From JAMLIN01 sp964509685 (GTDB lineage Bacteria; Pseudomonadota; Gammaproteobacteria; Burkholderiales; Burkholderiaceae_E), in contig CAZDYQ010000091.1 of assembly GCA_964509685.1 (NCBI GenBank), forward strand, positions 1-11,829: a DNA stretch of 11,829 nucleotides. Reading direction: 5' to 3'. Shown here piece after piece: positions 1 to 6,673 of the stretch (position 1 is its first letter; each line of letters opens with the position of its first letter). Below the pieces are notes generated by a model. The model did not search any database. It saw nothing but the letters and a program-made list of their open reading frames with translations, and was not told where the DNA came from. A program made the translations under genes and the position numbers.

Positions 1-608
1 GTCAGGAACTCGATGCGCATCTGCTCGGCGCAGCGCCCGAGCCAGGCGTCGCTCGGAAGGCGACGCGCATCGCTGTCGCCGAAGCGAAGCGCGATCGGGC
101 GCTGCCAGCGGAAGTGCTCGAGCCGCGGCGCAGTCCCGCCGGGCCGCAGGCAGTCGCCCTCGTGCAGCCTCTCCGCCCCCTCGATGCGCGCCGCGCGCAG
201 CACCGACAGCTGGTCGGGGGCCAGCGCAACCGGACGGCCATCGGCCCAGCCCGCGAGGAGGGCCTCGTGGAGGCTCACGCACTGGCCGCGCTGGAACAGC
301 GCGGTGGCGATCCGCAAGCCCCGCTCGTCGATGCCGACCACCCGCGCGCCCCAGGACAGCGGGTCGGGGTAGTAGGCCTGCGCGATGAAGTCCGTCGTGC
401 TGGCGAGGTAGCCGACGACGGGCTCGCCGTCACGCCAGGCACGGGGCCCGAACAGCGTGTGCAGCGCATGATGCACCGCCTCGCCATGGAGGTTGATGAG
501 CGCACAGTTGTTCATGTGCTGCCAGACGTCCATGTCGGTATAGCGCGTCGGCATTTCGCCCGAGAGGGGATACGAAGCGGCCTCGCGCCGCCAGGCTTCT
601 TTCTTCAT
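1..608 (-). CDS. Thioesterase-like hotdog-fold protein, partial (C-terminus off left edge)
   Basis: The minus-strand frame is open from an ATG at 608 to the window edge, giving 202 codons without a stop. Residues 22-34 read RYTDMDVWQHMNN, followed by Glu43. This matches the acyl-CoA thioesterase signature of the 4-hydroxybenzoyl-CoA/YbgC hotdog family (R-Y-x-D-x-D-x-x-x-H-x-N-N, then Glu), so hydrolysis of an acyl-CoA or acyl-carrier thioester in the cytoplasm is likely. Around residues 175-202 a second segment, RFGDSD followed by EQMRIEFL, resembles the start of another hotdog repeat but lacks the His and Asn. The protein is therefore probably a double-hotdog form of about 300 residues with one active and one degenerate half. 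The start is uncertain: there is no obvious ribosome binding site before 608, and Met19, just before PTRYTD, is an alternative. It is divergent from glcD. The substrate cannot be told from the sequence. Confidence 0.8.
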   Translation of the reverse strand, partial: MKKEAWRREAASYPLSGEMPTRYTDMDVWQHMNNCALINLHGEAVHHALHTLFGPRAWRDGEPVVGYLASTTDFIAQAYYPDPLSWGARVVGIDERGLRIATALFQRGQCVSLHEALLAGWADGRPVALAPDQLSVLRAARIEGAERLHEGDCLRPGGTAPRLEHFRWQRPIALRFGDSDARRLPSDAWLGRCAEQMRIEFL

Positions 609-758
609 CGACTGGTATCGGGGTTGATTGCCGGGCACCGGGGGGCTGTCGCCGGCAGGAGCGAAGGGGGATCGTCGTCGAAGTCCCGCTGGATGGTCAA
701 CCGCCCATGGAGGGGCCCGGCCAGGGAAATGCCGGCGCTCGATCGGCCGGGGCGCGGC

Positions 759-787
759 TTGGAGCTTTTCCTTCCGGCCGCTAAGCT
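759..787 (+). promoter_or_regulatory. Weak candidate promoter for glcD
   Basis: TTGGAG (759-764) and TAAGCT (782-787) are separated by 17 bases and lie about 50 bases before the glcD start, in the divergent gap 609-837. Each hexamer matches only about three of six consensus positions, so spacing and location are the main support. Apart from this I see nothing recognisable in the 229-bp gap. The frame stays open through it in phase with glcD, which is common in GC-rich DNA. Confidence 0.2.
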
Positions 788-837
788 GCCGGCTGGGCCC
801 CGGTGCCGGGTGTCCCCGCCGTGTCCTGGAGCCGACC

Positions 838-2346
838 ATGAATGCCGCCACCGAACACCGCCACGCCGATGTCACCGCCACGCCCTCGCCGGCGAAGCGC
901 GCCCGTGTCCTGGAACGGCTCGGGGCCATCCTGCCGCGCGACGCGCTGCTGCACGAAGTCGAGGATACCCGGCCGTTCGAGTGCGACGGGCTTTCCGCCT
1001 TCCGGCAGCTTCCGATGGCGGTGGCGCTGCCCGACACCGAGGAGCAGGTCCGGGACATCCTGCGGGTCTGCCAGGAGCTCGACGTGCCCGTGGTCGCGCG
1101 CGGCGCGGGCACCAGCCTCTCGGGCGGCGCCATGCCGCACGGCGCCGGTATCGTGCTGTCGCTCGCGAAGTTCAACCGGATCCTATCCGTCGATCCGGTG
1201 GCGCGCATTGCGCGCGTCCAGCCGGGCGTGCGCAATCTCGCCGTCTCCGAGGCGGTGGCGCCCTACGGGCTGTACTACGCGCCCGATCCCTCGTCGCAGA
1301 TCGCCTGCACCATCGGCGGCAACGTCGCGGAGAACTCGGGCGGCGTGCACTGCCTGAAGTACGGGCTCACCTGCCACAACGTGCTGCGCGTGCGCATGGT
1401 GATGATCGACGGGGAGATCCTCGAGTTCGGGAGCGAGGCGCCCGACGTGCCCGGCCTCGACCTGCTGTCGCTGGTGATCGGCTCGGAGGGGATGCTCGGC
1501 GTAGTCACGGAGGTCAGCCTGAAGCTGCTGCCCAGGCCCGTGGTGGCCAAGGCCGTGCTCGCGTCCTTCGACGGGGTGGAGCCGGCGGGTGACGCGGTCG
1601 CCGCCATCATCGCGGCCGGCATCATCCCGGCGGGCATGGAGATGATGGACCAGAAGGCGGTGCGAGCCGTCGAGCCCTTCGTGAACGCCGGCTACGACCT
1701 CGAGGCCCAGGCGGTGCTGATCGTCGAGTCGGACGGCACCGATGAGGAAGTGGACGAGGAAATCGCACGGATCGAGTCCGTGCTGCGCGACTGCGGCTGT
1801 ACCGCGATCCGGGTGTCCGAATCGGAGGAAGAGCGGCTGCGCTTCTGGTCGGGGCGCAAGAACGCGTTCCCTGCCGCCGGGCGCGTCTCGCCCGACTACT
1901 ACTGCATGGACGGAACCATTCCGCGGCGCACCCTCGGTCGCATGCTGAGCGCGATCGAGGCCATGGAGGAGAAGTACGGCCTGCGCTGCATGAACGTCTT
2001 CCATGCCGGCGACGGCAACCTGCACCCGCTGATCCTGTTCGACGCCAACAAGCCCGGCGAATGGGAGCGGGCCGATCGCTTCGGTGCCGAGATCCTCGAG
2101 ACCTGCGTCGAGTACGGTGGCACCATCACTGGCGAGCACGGCGTGGGGGTCGAGAAGATCAACTCGATGTGCGTGCAGTTCTCGCCCGCCGAGCGCGAGG
2201 CCTTCTTCGCCGTCAAGCGGGCCTTCGATCCCGCCGGCCTGCTCAATCCCGGCAAGGCGATTCCCACCCTCGCGCGCTGCGCCGAGTACGGGAAGATGCA
2301 TGTGCACCGGGGACAGCTGCGGTTTCCGGAGCTGGAGCGGTTCTGA
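838..2346 (+). CDS. glcD: Glycolate oxidase FAD-linked subunit GlcD
   Basis: A protein of 502 residues, close to the roughly 499 of E. coli GlcD. It oxidises glycolate (or a related 2-hydroxy acid) to glyoxylate as part of the GlcDEF complex that passes electrons to the membrane quinone pool. A PCMH-type FAD domain spans about residues 55-235, with VVARGAGTSLSGGAMP near 85-100, APDPSSQIACTIGGNVAENSGG near 148-169 (the dinucleotide-binding loop) and IGSEGMLGVVTEV near 214-226. The C-terminal FAD-oxidase domain has HAGDGNLHP (389-397), GEHGVG (432-437) and the closing LLNPGK motif (468-473). The start at 838 is preceded by GGAG at 828-831 with a six-base spacer; an in-frame extension back to 628 is open but unlike the family. 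The usual partner glcE is not next door but about 9 kb downstream at the right edge. A lysE-type gene follows after 50 bases. Confidence 0.95.
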   Translation: MNAATEHRHADVTATPSPAKRARVLERLGAILPRDALLHEVEDTRPFECDGLSAFRQLPMAVALPDTEEQVRDILRVCQELDVPVVARGAGTSLSGGAMPHGAGIVLSLAKFNRILSVDPVARIARVQPGVRNLAVSEAVAPYGLYYAPDPSSQIACTIGGNVAENSGGVHCLKYGLTCHNVLRVRMVMIDGEILEFGSEAPDVPGLDLLSLVIGSEGMLGVVTEVSLKLLPRPVVAKAVLASFDGVEPAGDAVAAIIAAGIIPAGMEMMDQKAVRAVEPFVNAGYDLEAQAVLIVESDGTDEEVDEEIARIESVLRDCGCTAIRVSESEEERLRFWSGRKNAFPAAGRVSPDYYCMDGTIPRRTLGRMLSAIEAMEEKYGLRCMNVFHAGDGNLHPLILFDANKPGEWERADRFGAEILETCVEYGGTITGEHGVGVEKINSMCVQFSPAEREAFFAVKRAFDPAGLLNPGKAIPTLARCAEYGKMHVHRGQLRFPELERF

Positions 2347-2348
2347 GG

Positions 2349-2372
2349 CCCGGGAAGCCGCGCGATCCCGGG
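2349..2372 (+). repeat. Stem-loop just after glcD
   Basis: CCCGGGA (2349-2355) and TCCCGGG (2366-2372) form a perfect 7-bp GC-rich stem around a 10-base loop, starting two bases after the glcD stop. No T-run follows, so it is not a classic intrinsic terminator. It could stabilise the glcD transcript 3' end or reduce read-through into the exporter gene, whose ribosome binding site begins 14 bases later. Confidence 0.35.
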
Positions 2373-2396
2373 ACAGGGCGAGCATGAGGAACGCAC

Positions 2397-3026
2397 GTGT
2401 TCCCTCCTGAGCTCCTTGCGGCTTACCTGGTCGCGGTCCTCGTCATCGTCGTCGCGCCCGGCCCGGACAACATCCTCGCCATCACCCGTGGCCTGAGCCA
2501 GGGTTGGGCGGCCGCCGCCGCGTCGTCCGTGGGCGCCGGGCTCGGCATCATGATTCATTCGATCGCCGCCACCCTCGGCCTGGCGCTGGTGCTCCAGACC
2601 TCTCCCCTGGCCTTCTGGATCGTCAAGCTGGTCGGTGCAGCGTATCTCCTGTGGCTCGGCTACAAGGCCATCAGGTCACGCAACCTCATCTCCTTCTCGC
2701 CTGCCGCCCGGCAGCCGCTGCGGCGGGTCTTCATCACGGGGCTCCTGTCGAACGTGCTCAATCCCAAGCCGGGCCTCTTCGTCGTCGCGTTCATCCCGCA
2801 GTTCGTCGCGGTGGCCCGCGGCTCGGTGCACGCGCAGATGCTCGCCTACGGCGCCATCTTCGCGGTGGTCACCACGCTGGTCTTCACGCTGTTGGGCGGC
2901 TTCTCGGCCCAGCTGTCCGCCTGGCTGTCGCGCCAGCCCCGGGCACTGGTGGCCGCCAACGTGGGGGCGGGCATGACCTTCGTTGCGGCCGGCCTGTCGA
3001 TCCTGGCGCTCGACCGGCGACATTGA
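2397..3026 (+). CDS. LysE/RhtB-family amino-acid exporter
   Basis: A 209-residue, strongly hydrophobic protein with about six membrane-spanning segments, the usual size for the LysE/RhtB/ThreE translocator family, which exports amino acids or derivatives across the inner membrane. The conserved N-terminal APGPDN (residues 20-25) follows the first helix; LLSNVLNPKPGLFVVAFIPQ (about 116-135) is the second family signature. Helices are visible near 7-30, 42-66, 71-92, 112-138, 147-170 and 186-206. The start is GTG at 2397, supported by GAGGA at 2386-2390 with a six-base spacer. It lies 50 bases after glcD in the same direction and may be co-transcribed with it. The substrate cannot be assigned; threonine/homoserine, leucine and lysine exporters share these motifs. 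Confidence 0.9.
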   Translation: MFPPELLAAYLVAVLVIVVAPGPDNILAITRGLSQGWAAAAASSVGAGLGIMIHSIAATLGLALVLQTSPLAFWIVKLVGAAYLLWLGYKAIRSRNLISFSPAARQPLRRVFITGLLSNVLNPKPGLFVVAFIPQFVAVARGSVHAQMLAYGAIFAVVTTLVFTLLGGFSAQLSAWLSRQPRALVAANVGAGMTFVAAGLSILALDRRH

Positions 3027-3065
3027 GGCCGGGTCGCCACGCCGGCGACGGAAGACGCGCTGCCG

Positions 3066-3251
3066 ATGATCGTGCTGCACGGCACGGCGGCGCACGTCGA
3101 GGAGGTGGTCCGGCACTATCGGCGGGCGCAGGAATCGATCGCGCGGGACCGGGAGGCCAGGCAGCTCGCCTCTCGCGGCCTGCACGAGGGGCTGCTGAGG
3201 CAGCAGGAACGCAAATCCGCTTGCGAAGAGCCCCGGAAAGGGAAATCCTAG
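3066..3251 (+). CDS. Possible small hypothetical protein (61 aa)
   Basis: This frame encodes 61 residues and keeps GC-rich third codon positions until about the last ten codons. The product is highly charged and largely helical, with HVEEVVRHYRRAQESIARDR near residues 10-29 resembling an amphipathic helix or short coiled coil. It has no signal peptide or membrane segment. No good ribosome binding site precedes the ATG (GGAAG lies about 11 bases upstream). The frame is the same as that of the upstream lysE-type gene, so after that TGA the reading continues openly for 13 codons into this ATG. I do not recognise a family. It may be a real small gene, a remnant, or chance; the opposite strand offers no better candidate. 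Confidence 0.4.
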   Translation: MIVLHGTAAHVEEVVRHYRRAQESIARDREARQLASRGLHEGLLRQQERKSACEEPRKGKS

Positions 3252-3260
3252 GCGTCGGGG

Positions 3261-3276
3261 CAGGCCGGCCGGCCTG
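3261..3276. repeat. Perfect 16-bp palindrome CAGGCCGGCCGGCCTG
   Basis: The sequence is identical to its own reverse complement over 16 bases and lies in the 88-bp gap between the small ORF and the OsmC gene. It contains the FseI octamer GGCCGGCC. It has no loop and no T-run, so it is not a normal terminator; a protein-binding dyad or simple GC-rich chance are both possible. Confidence 0.35.
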
Positions 3277-3339
3277 TGCTGGCTCCTTGCCCTTGCGGTA
3301 GCCCTCGTACCGTGTGCGCATTCACCGATGGAGGGGCAC

Positions 3340-3852
3340 ATGCCAGGACGAGATATTCGTGAAGCGCTGGAGAAGGTCGCGCAGGCGATCGCGGCCGAGC
3401 CGGGCAAGGCCAGCACGAAAGGGGCGCCCGCGACGGCGCGGCTCCTTGACGGCCTGCGGTGCGAGGTCACGGGGCCGAACGGCGAGGCCCTGGTCACCGA
3501 CATGCCCGTCGCCATGGGCGGCGGCACCGCGCCGAACCCCGGCTGGCTCTTTCGCGCCTCGCTTGCCAGCTGCACGACCACCGCGGTGGCGCTACGCGCC
3601 GCGATGCTCGGCGTGCGCCTGAGGACGCTCGAAGTGACCGTCGAAAGCACGGCGGACCTGCGCGGCAACCTCGGGCTCGACGACAAGGTGTCGGCCGGGC
3701 TCTCGTCGCTTGCGACGCGCGTGAGGATCGGGGCGGACGACCTGTCCGAAGACGAGTTGCGCCAGATCGTCCAGTGGGGCGAGGCCCATTCGCCGATGAC
3801 GTGCACGGTGCGAGATTCGCCGGCGCCCCTGTTGAGCCTGGAGGTCGTCTGA
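3340..3852 (+). CDS. OsmC/Ohr-family peroxide-stress protein
   Basis: A 170-residue protein with the two conserved cysteines of the OsmC/Ohr fold: Cys78 in GWLFRASLASCTTTAVALRA (68-87) and Cys155 in EAHSPMTCTVRDS (148-160). In characterised members this pair reduces organic hydroperoxides or fatty-acid peroxides in the cytoplasm, with reduction by lipoyl or thiol partners. The stretch from GVRLRTLEVTVE (91-102) through DLRG to VRIGAD (128-133) is the typical beta-rich core. I chose ATG 3340 because GGAGG at 3330-3334 sits five bases before it; ATG 3328 is an in-frame alternative adding MEGH, but it overlaps that ribosome binding site. The gene converges on the acetolactate-synthase-type gene, with 44 bases between the stop codons. 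OsmC versus Ohr subtype is not resolved, and no OhrR-type regulator gene is adjacent. Confidence 0.9.
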   Translation: MPGRDIREALEKVAQAIAAEPGKASTKGAPATARLLDGLRCEVTGPNGEALVTDMPVAMGGGTAPNPGWLFRASLASCTTTAVALRAAMLGVRLRTLEVTVESTADLRGNLGLDDKVSAGLSSLATRVRIGADDLSEDELRQIVQWGEAHSPMTCTVRDSPAPLLSLEVV

Positions 3853-3896
3853 ACGTCGGGACCGGTTGAACGGCGTTCGACCACCTTCATCCGGGG

Positions 3897-5552
3897 TCAC
3901 GAGCACTCCACTCCCGGACTGCGGTTGCGCAGTTCATCGACCAGCACCCGCGTGTTCTCGGAGTAGTCGATCGGCACCTCGACCAGATGGACCCCGCCGG
4001 CGGTGAAGCCCGCCTCGAGCGTGGGCACGAGGTCCTCGACCGCGTCGACCCGTGCGCCCTTGGCGCCATACGCCTCGGCGTAGCGCACGAAATCGGGATT
4101 GCCGAAGCGCATGCCGAAATCGGGGAAGCCGTCCACGGCCTGCTTCCAGCGGATCATGCCGTAGGCGGCGTCGTTCAGGACGAGCACCACGAGGTTCAGG
4201 CCCAGCCGTACCGCCGTTTCCATTTCCTGGGAGTTCATCATGAAGCCGCCATCGCCGCAGACAGCCAGGACGCGCCTTTCGGGATGAAGCATGGCCGCCA
4301 TCATCGCAGAGGGCAGGCCGGCGCCCATCGTGGCGAGCGCGTTGTCGAGCAGCAGCGTATTGGCGACATGGGTGCGGTAGTTGCGCGCGAACCAGATCTT
4401 GTACATGCCGTTGTCCAGGCAGACGATGCCGTCGTCCGGCATGACCTTGCGAACGTCGTGGACGATGCGCTGCGGCGTGGGTGGAAAGCGGTCCTCCTCG
4501 GCGCGGTCGTTCACCCGGGCAAGAATCCGCCGGCGCAGTTCGAGCATGCCCGGATCGGCGGTCAGCCTGCCTTGCAGCCGTGCGCCGAGCGCCTCGACGG
4601 ACGCCCCGATGTCGCCGATCACCTCGATGTCCGGGTGATACACCTGCTCGACCGTGGCGGACTGGTAGCCGACATGGACGACCTTCGGCCCGCCGGCGCT
4701 CATCATCAGGAAGGGCGGCTTCTCGACCGTGTCGTGGCCGATCGCGACGACCAGGTCGGCTCGCTCGACGGCCTCGTGGACATAGTCGCCCTCGGAAAGC
4801 GCGGCGGTCCCCATGTACAGATCGGAGCCGCCGGTCACCGCGCCTTTTCCCATCTGCGTGTTGAAGAACGGCAGGCGCGTGCGGGTGATGAAGCCCGACA
4901 GCGCCTCGACCAGCGATGGCCGATTCGCCGCCGCGCCGATCATCACGAGCGGCCGCTTCGCCGCGAGGAGTGCGTCTGCCGCCCTGTCGAGCGCGGCGCG
5001 GTGGGCCACGGGTTGCTCGCGCGAGTGGACCGGGATCACGAATGCGTCCTCGACCTCCTCGGCCGCGACGTCCTCCGGCAGCTCGAGATGCACCGGCCCG
5101 GGCCGTTCGTCCGTCGCCACGCGAAAGGCGTCGCGGATCATCGCCGGGATGCTGGCGGGGCTGACGATCTGGCGCGTCAGCTTCGTCAGCGGCTTCATCG
5201 AGGCCACGATGTCGACGATCTGGAAGCGCGCCTGCTTCGCGCTCATCACCGGCTTCTGGCCGGTGAGGAGGATCATGGGCATGGCGCCGAGGTGGGCATA
5301 GGCCGCGCCGGTCGAAAGATTCAATGCGCCCGGGCCCAGCGTGGCCAGGCAGACGCCGGGCCTGCCCGTGAGCCGGCCGTGGGTGGCGGCCATGAAGGCC
5401 GCCGCCTGCTCGTGCCGCATGAGGACCAGTTCGATGCGCGACGTCCGCAGCGACTCGAGCAGGTCGAGGTTCTCCTCGCCGGGTACGCCGAATATGCGCT
5501 CCACGCCTTCGTTCTCCAGTGCAGCGACGAGCAAGTCCGACCCCTTGGGCAT
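3897..5552 (-). CDS. Acetolactate synthase large-subunit-type ThDP enzyme
   Basis: A 551-residue thiamine-diphosphate enzyme of the acetohydroxyacid synthase family, which condenses two pyruvates to 2-acetolactate (or pyruvate plus 2-ketobutyrate). The N-terminal Pyr domain has FGVPGEENLDLL (21-32), the ThDP-activating Glu48 in RHEQAAAFMA (46-55) and TLGPGALNLSTGAAYAHLGA (71-90). PGPVHLELPEDV is at 151-162 and a central domain, where relatives bind FAD, at about 190-330. The C-terminal PP domain has GDGGFMMNSQEME (433-445) ending in LND (459-461), the metal and diphosphate site. ATG 5552 is preceded by GGAGGA (complement of 5561-5566) with an eight-base spacer; longer in-frame starts look spurious. 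No small regulatory subunit (IlvH/IlvN) is adjacent, so it may be a stand-alone, catabolic-type synthase or another pyruvate-handling ThDP enzyme. It stands alone on the minus strand, divergent from the DUF5996 gene. Confidence 0.88.
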   Translation of the reverse strand: MPKGSDLLVAALENEGVERIFGVPGEENLDLLESLRTSRIELVLMRHEQAAAFMAATHGRLTGRPGVCLATLGPGALNLSTGAAYAHLGAMPMILLTGQKPVMSAKQARFQIVDIVASMKPLTKLTRQIVSPASIPAMIRDAFRVATDERPGPVHLELPEDVAAEEVEDAFVIPVHSREQPVAHRAALDRAADALLAAKRPLVMIGAAANRPSLVEALSGFITRTRLPFFNTQMGKGAVTGGSDLYMGTAALSEGDYVHEAVERADLVVAIGHDTVEKPPFLMMSAGGPKVVHVGYQSATVEQVYHPDIEVIGDIGASVEALGARLQGRLTADPGMLELRRRILARVNDRAEEDRFPPTPQRIVHDVRKVMPDDGIVCLDNGMYKIWFARNYRTHVANTLLLDNALATMGAGLPSAMMAAMLHPERRVLAVCGDGGFMMNSQEMETAVRLGLNLVVLVLNDAAYGMIRWKQAVDGFPDFGMRFGNPDFVRYAEAYGAKGARVDAVEDLVPTLEAGFTAGGVHLVEVPIDYSENTRVLVDELRNRSPGVECS

Positions 5553-5618
5553 GGCCTGGATCCTCCGGTTGGGCTGTTTCGACGACGCGCTTCGGCGGGC
5601 GCGCCGCCCTGGGGGCAT

Positions 5619-5631
5619 CATGACCGTCATG
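5619..5631. promoter_or_regulatory. Candidate operator dyad CATGAC-C-GTCATG
   Basis: A perfect 6-1-6 inverted repeat lies 66 bases before the start of the acetolactate-synthase-type gene and 97 bases before the DUF5996 gene, in the 176-bp divergent gap 5553-5728. Position and symmetry suit a regulator binding site, but no regulator gene is nearby and no matching second copy was noticed. Confidence 0.3.
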
Positions 5632-5728
5632 CAGGCCCGCCGCGCAAAGGCATCGGCGCCATGAGGGTCGGGGCGATCGCAGTCCGGGTACCGATCCGAT
5701 ACTGAAGGGCCAAGGAGGAGGAAGCGCG

Positions 5729-6673
5729 ATGACCCGTCAATGGCCTCGCCTGGAGTACCTCGACTGGCGCGACACGTGCAGCGCCCTGCATCTCTACCTG
5801 CAGGTGGCCGGGAAGTACCGGATCGCACACGCGCCGTGGATCAACCACTCGTGGCATGCGACGTTCTACGTCACGCCGAGGGGCCTGGCGTCGTCGCCCA
5901 TTCCCGATGGCCCGGGCATCGAGATCCTGTTCGACCTGCGGGATCACAAGATCATCGGTACATCCGGCAACGGGCGCAGCGCCTCGATCGAGCTCGGTGC
6001 GACCAGCGTCGCTCGGTTTCATGCCGATTTCGTGCGGCTGGTCGCCGATCTCGGCGGCACGTCGAAGTTCGATGGGACGCCGAACGAGGTGCCCGATCCC
6101 GTGCCTTTCGTCGAGGATCATCGCGCCCGACCCTACGACCGCGAGGCGGTGCAGCGCTTCCACCAGGCATTGACGGCGGTCGACACGGTGTTCGGCCGGT
6201 TCCGTACGTCCTTCCTCGGCAAGTCCAGCCCGGTGCATCTCTTCTGGGGCAGCTTCGATCTCGCGGTGACCCGCTTCTCGGGCCGGCGTGCCCCGCTCCA
6301 TTCCGGCGGCGTTCCGGCACTGCCCGACGACGTGGCCCAGGAGGCGTATGACCGGGAGGTTTCCTCGGCGGGCTTCTGGCCGGGTGGCGGCGGGATCGAC
6401 GAGCCCACTTTCTACGCGTATGCGTATCCCGCCCCGGCCGGTTACCGGAGCGCTGTGGTCCGGCCCGCCGCGGCCGCCTGGCATGACGGCCTTTCGGAGT
6501 TCGTCCTGCCGTACGAAGCCGTCCGGTCCGCGCCCGATCCGGACGGGGCGCTGATGGATTTCCTGTCGTCGACCTACGAGGCGGCGGCCGACCTGGGCGG
6601 ATGGGACCGTGACCTCCTCGACTGCGCGATCGGGGAGCCGGGCCGGGTGCGGCACCCGGACCCTGCGGCATGA
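5729..6673 (+). CDS. DUF5996 family protein
   Basis: A 314-residue protein recognised from features typical of DUF5996: WRDTCSALHLYLQVAGK (13-29), APWINHSWHATFYVTPRGL (35-53), PNEVPDPVPF (118-127), SPVHLFWGSFDLAVTRFSG (167-185) and FYAYAYP (228-234). The function of this family is unknown to me. The conserved His and Trp residues and the absence of membrane segments or a signal peptide suggest a cytoplasmic enzyme or binding protein, but this is inference. It has the strongest ribosome binding site in the window, AAGGAGGAGG at 5712-5721, and heads the plus-strand run. Its TGA overlaps the ATG of the AAC(3)-I-like gene (ATGA at 6670-6673), so the two are probably translated together. The length looks complete. 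Confidence 0.88.
   Translation: MTRQWPRLEYLDWRDTCSALHLYLQVAGKYRIAHAPWINHSWHATFYVTPRGLASSPIPDGPGIEILFDLRDHKIIGTSGNGRSASIELGATSVARFHADFVRLVADLGGTSKFDGTPNEVPDPVPFVEDHRARPYDREAVQRFHQALTAVDTVFGRFRTSFLGKSSPVHLFWGSFDLAVTRFSGRRAPLHSGGVPALPDDVAQEAYDREVSSAGFWPGGGGIDEPTFYAYAYPAPAGYRSAVVRPAAAAWHDGLSEFVLPYEAVRSAPDPDGALMDFLSSTYEAAADLGGWDRDLLDCAIGEPGRVRHPDPAA

Noticed and set aside
628..837. In-frame N-terminal extension of glcD (70 codons)
   Set aside because: GlcD is full length from 838, which has a ribosome binding site; the extension is Arg/Gly-rich and unlike the family.
3853..3896. Terminator between the convergent OsmC and acetolactate-synthase-type genes
   Set aside because: Only a short stem around GAAC-GGC-GTTC is visible, with no T-run on either strand.
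3987..5705. Long plus-strand ORF of 572 codons
   Set aside because: It is the antisense shadow of the acetolactate-synthase-type gene; the translation is His/Arg/Asp-rich with no recognisable domain.
5553..5828. N-terminal extension of the acetolactate-synthase-type protein to an ATG at 5828
   Set aside because: It would overlap the DUF5996 coding start, has no family similarity, and ATG 5552 has a strong ribosome binding site.
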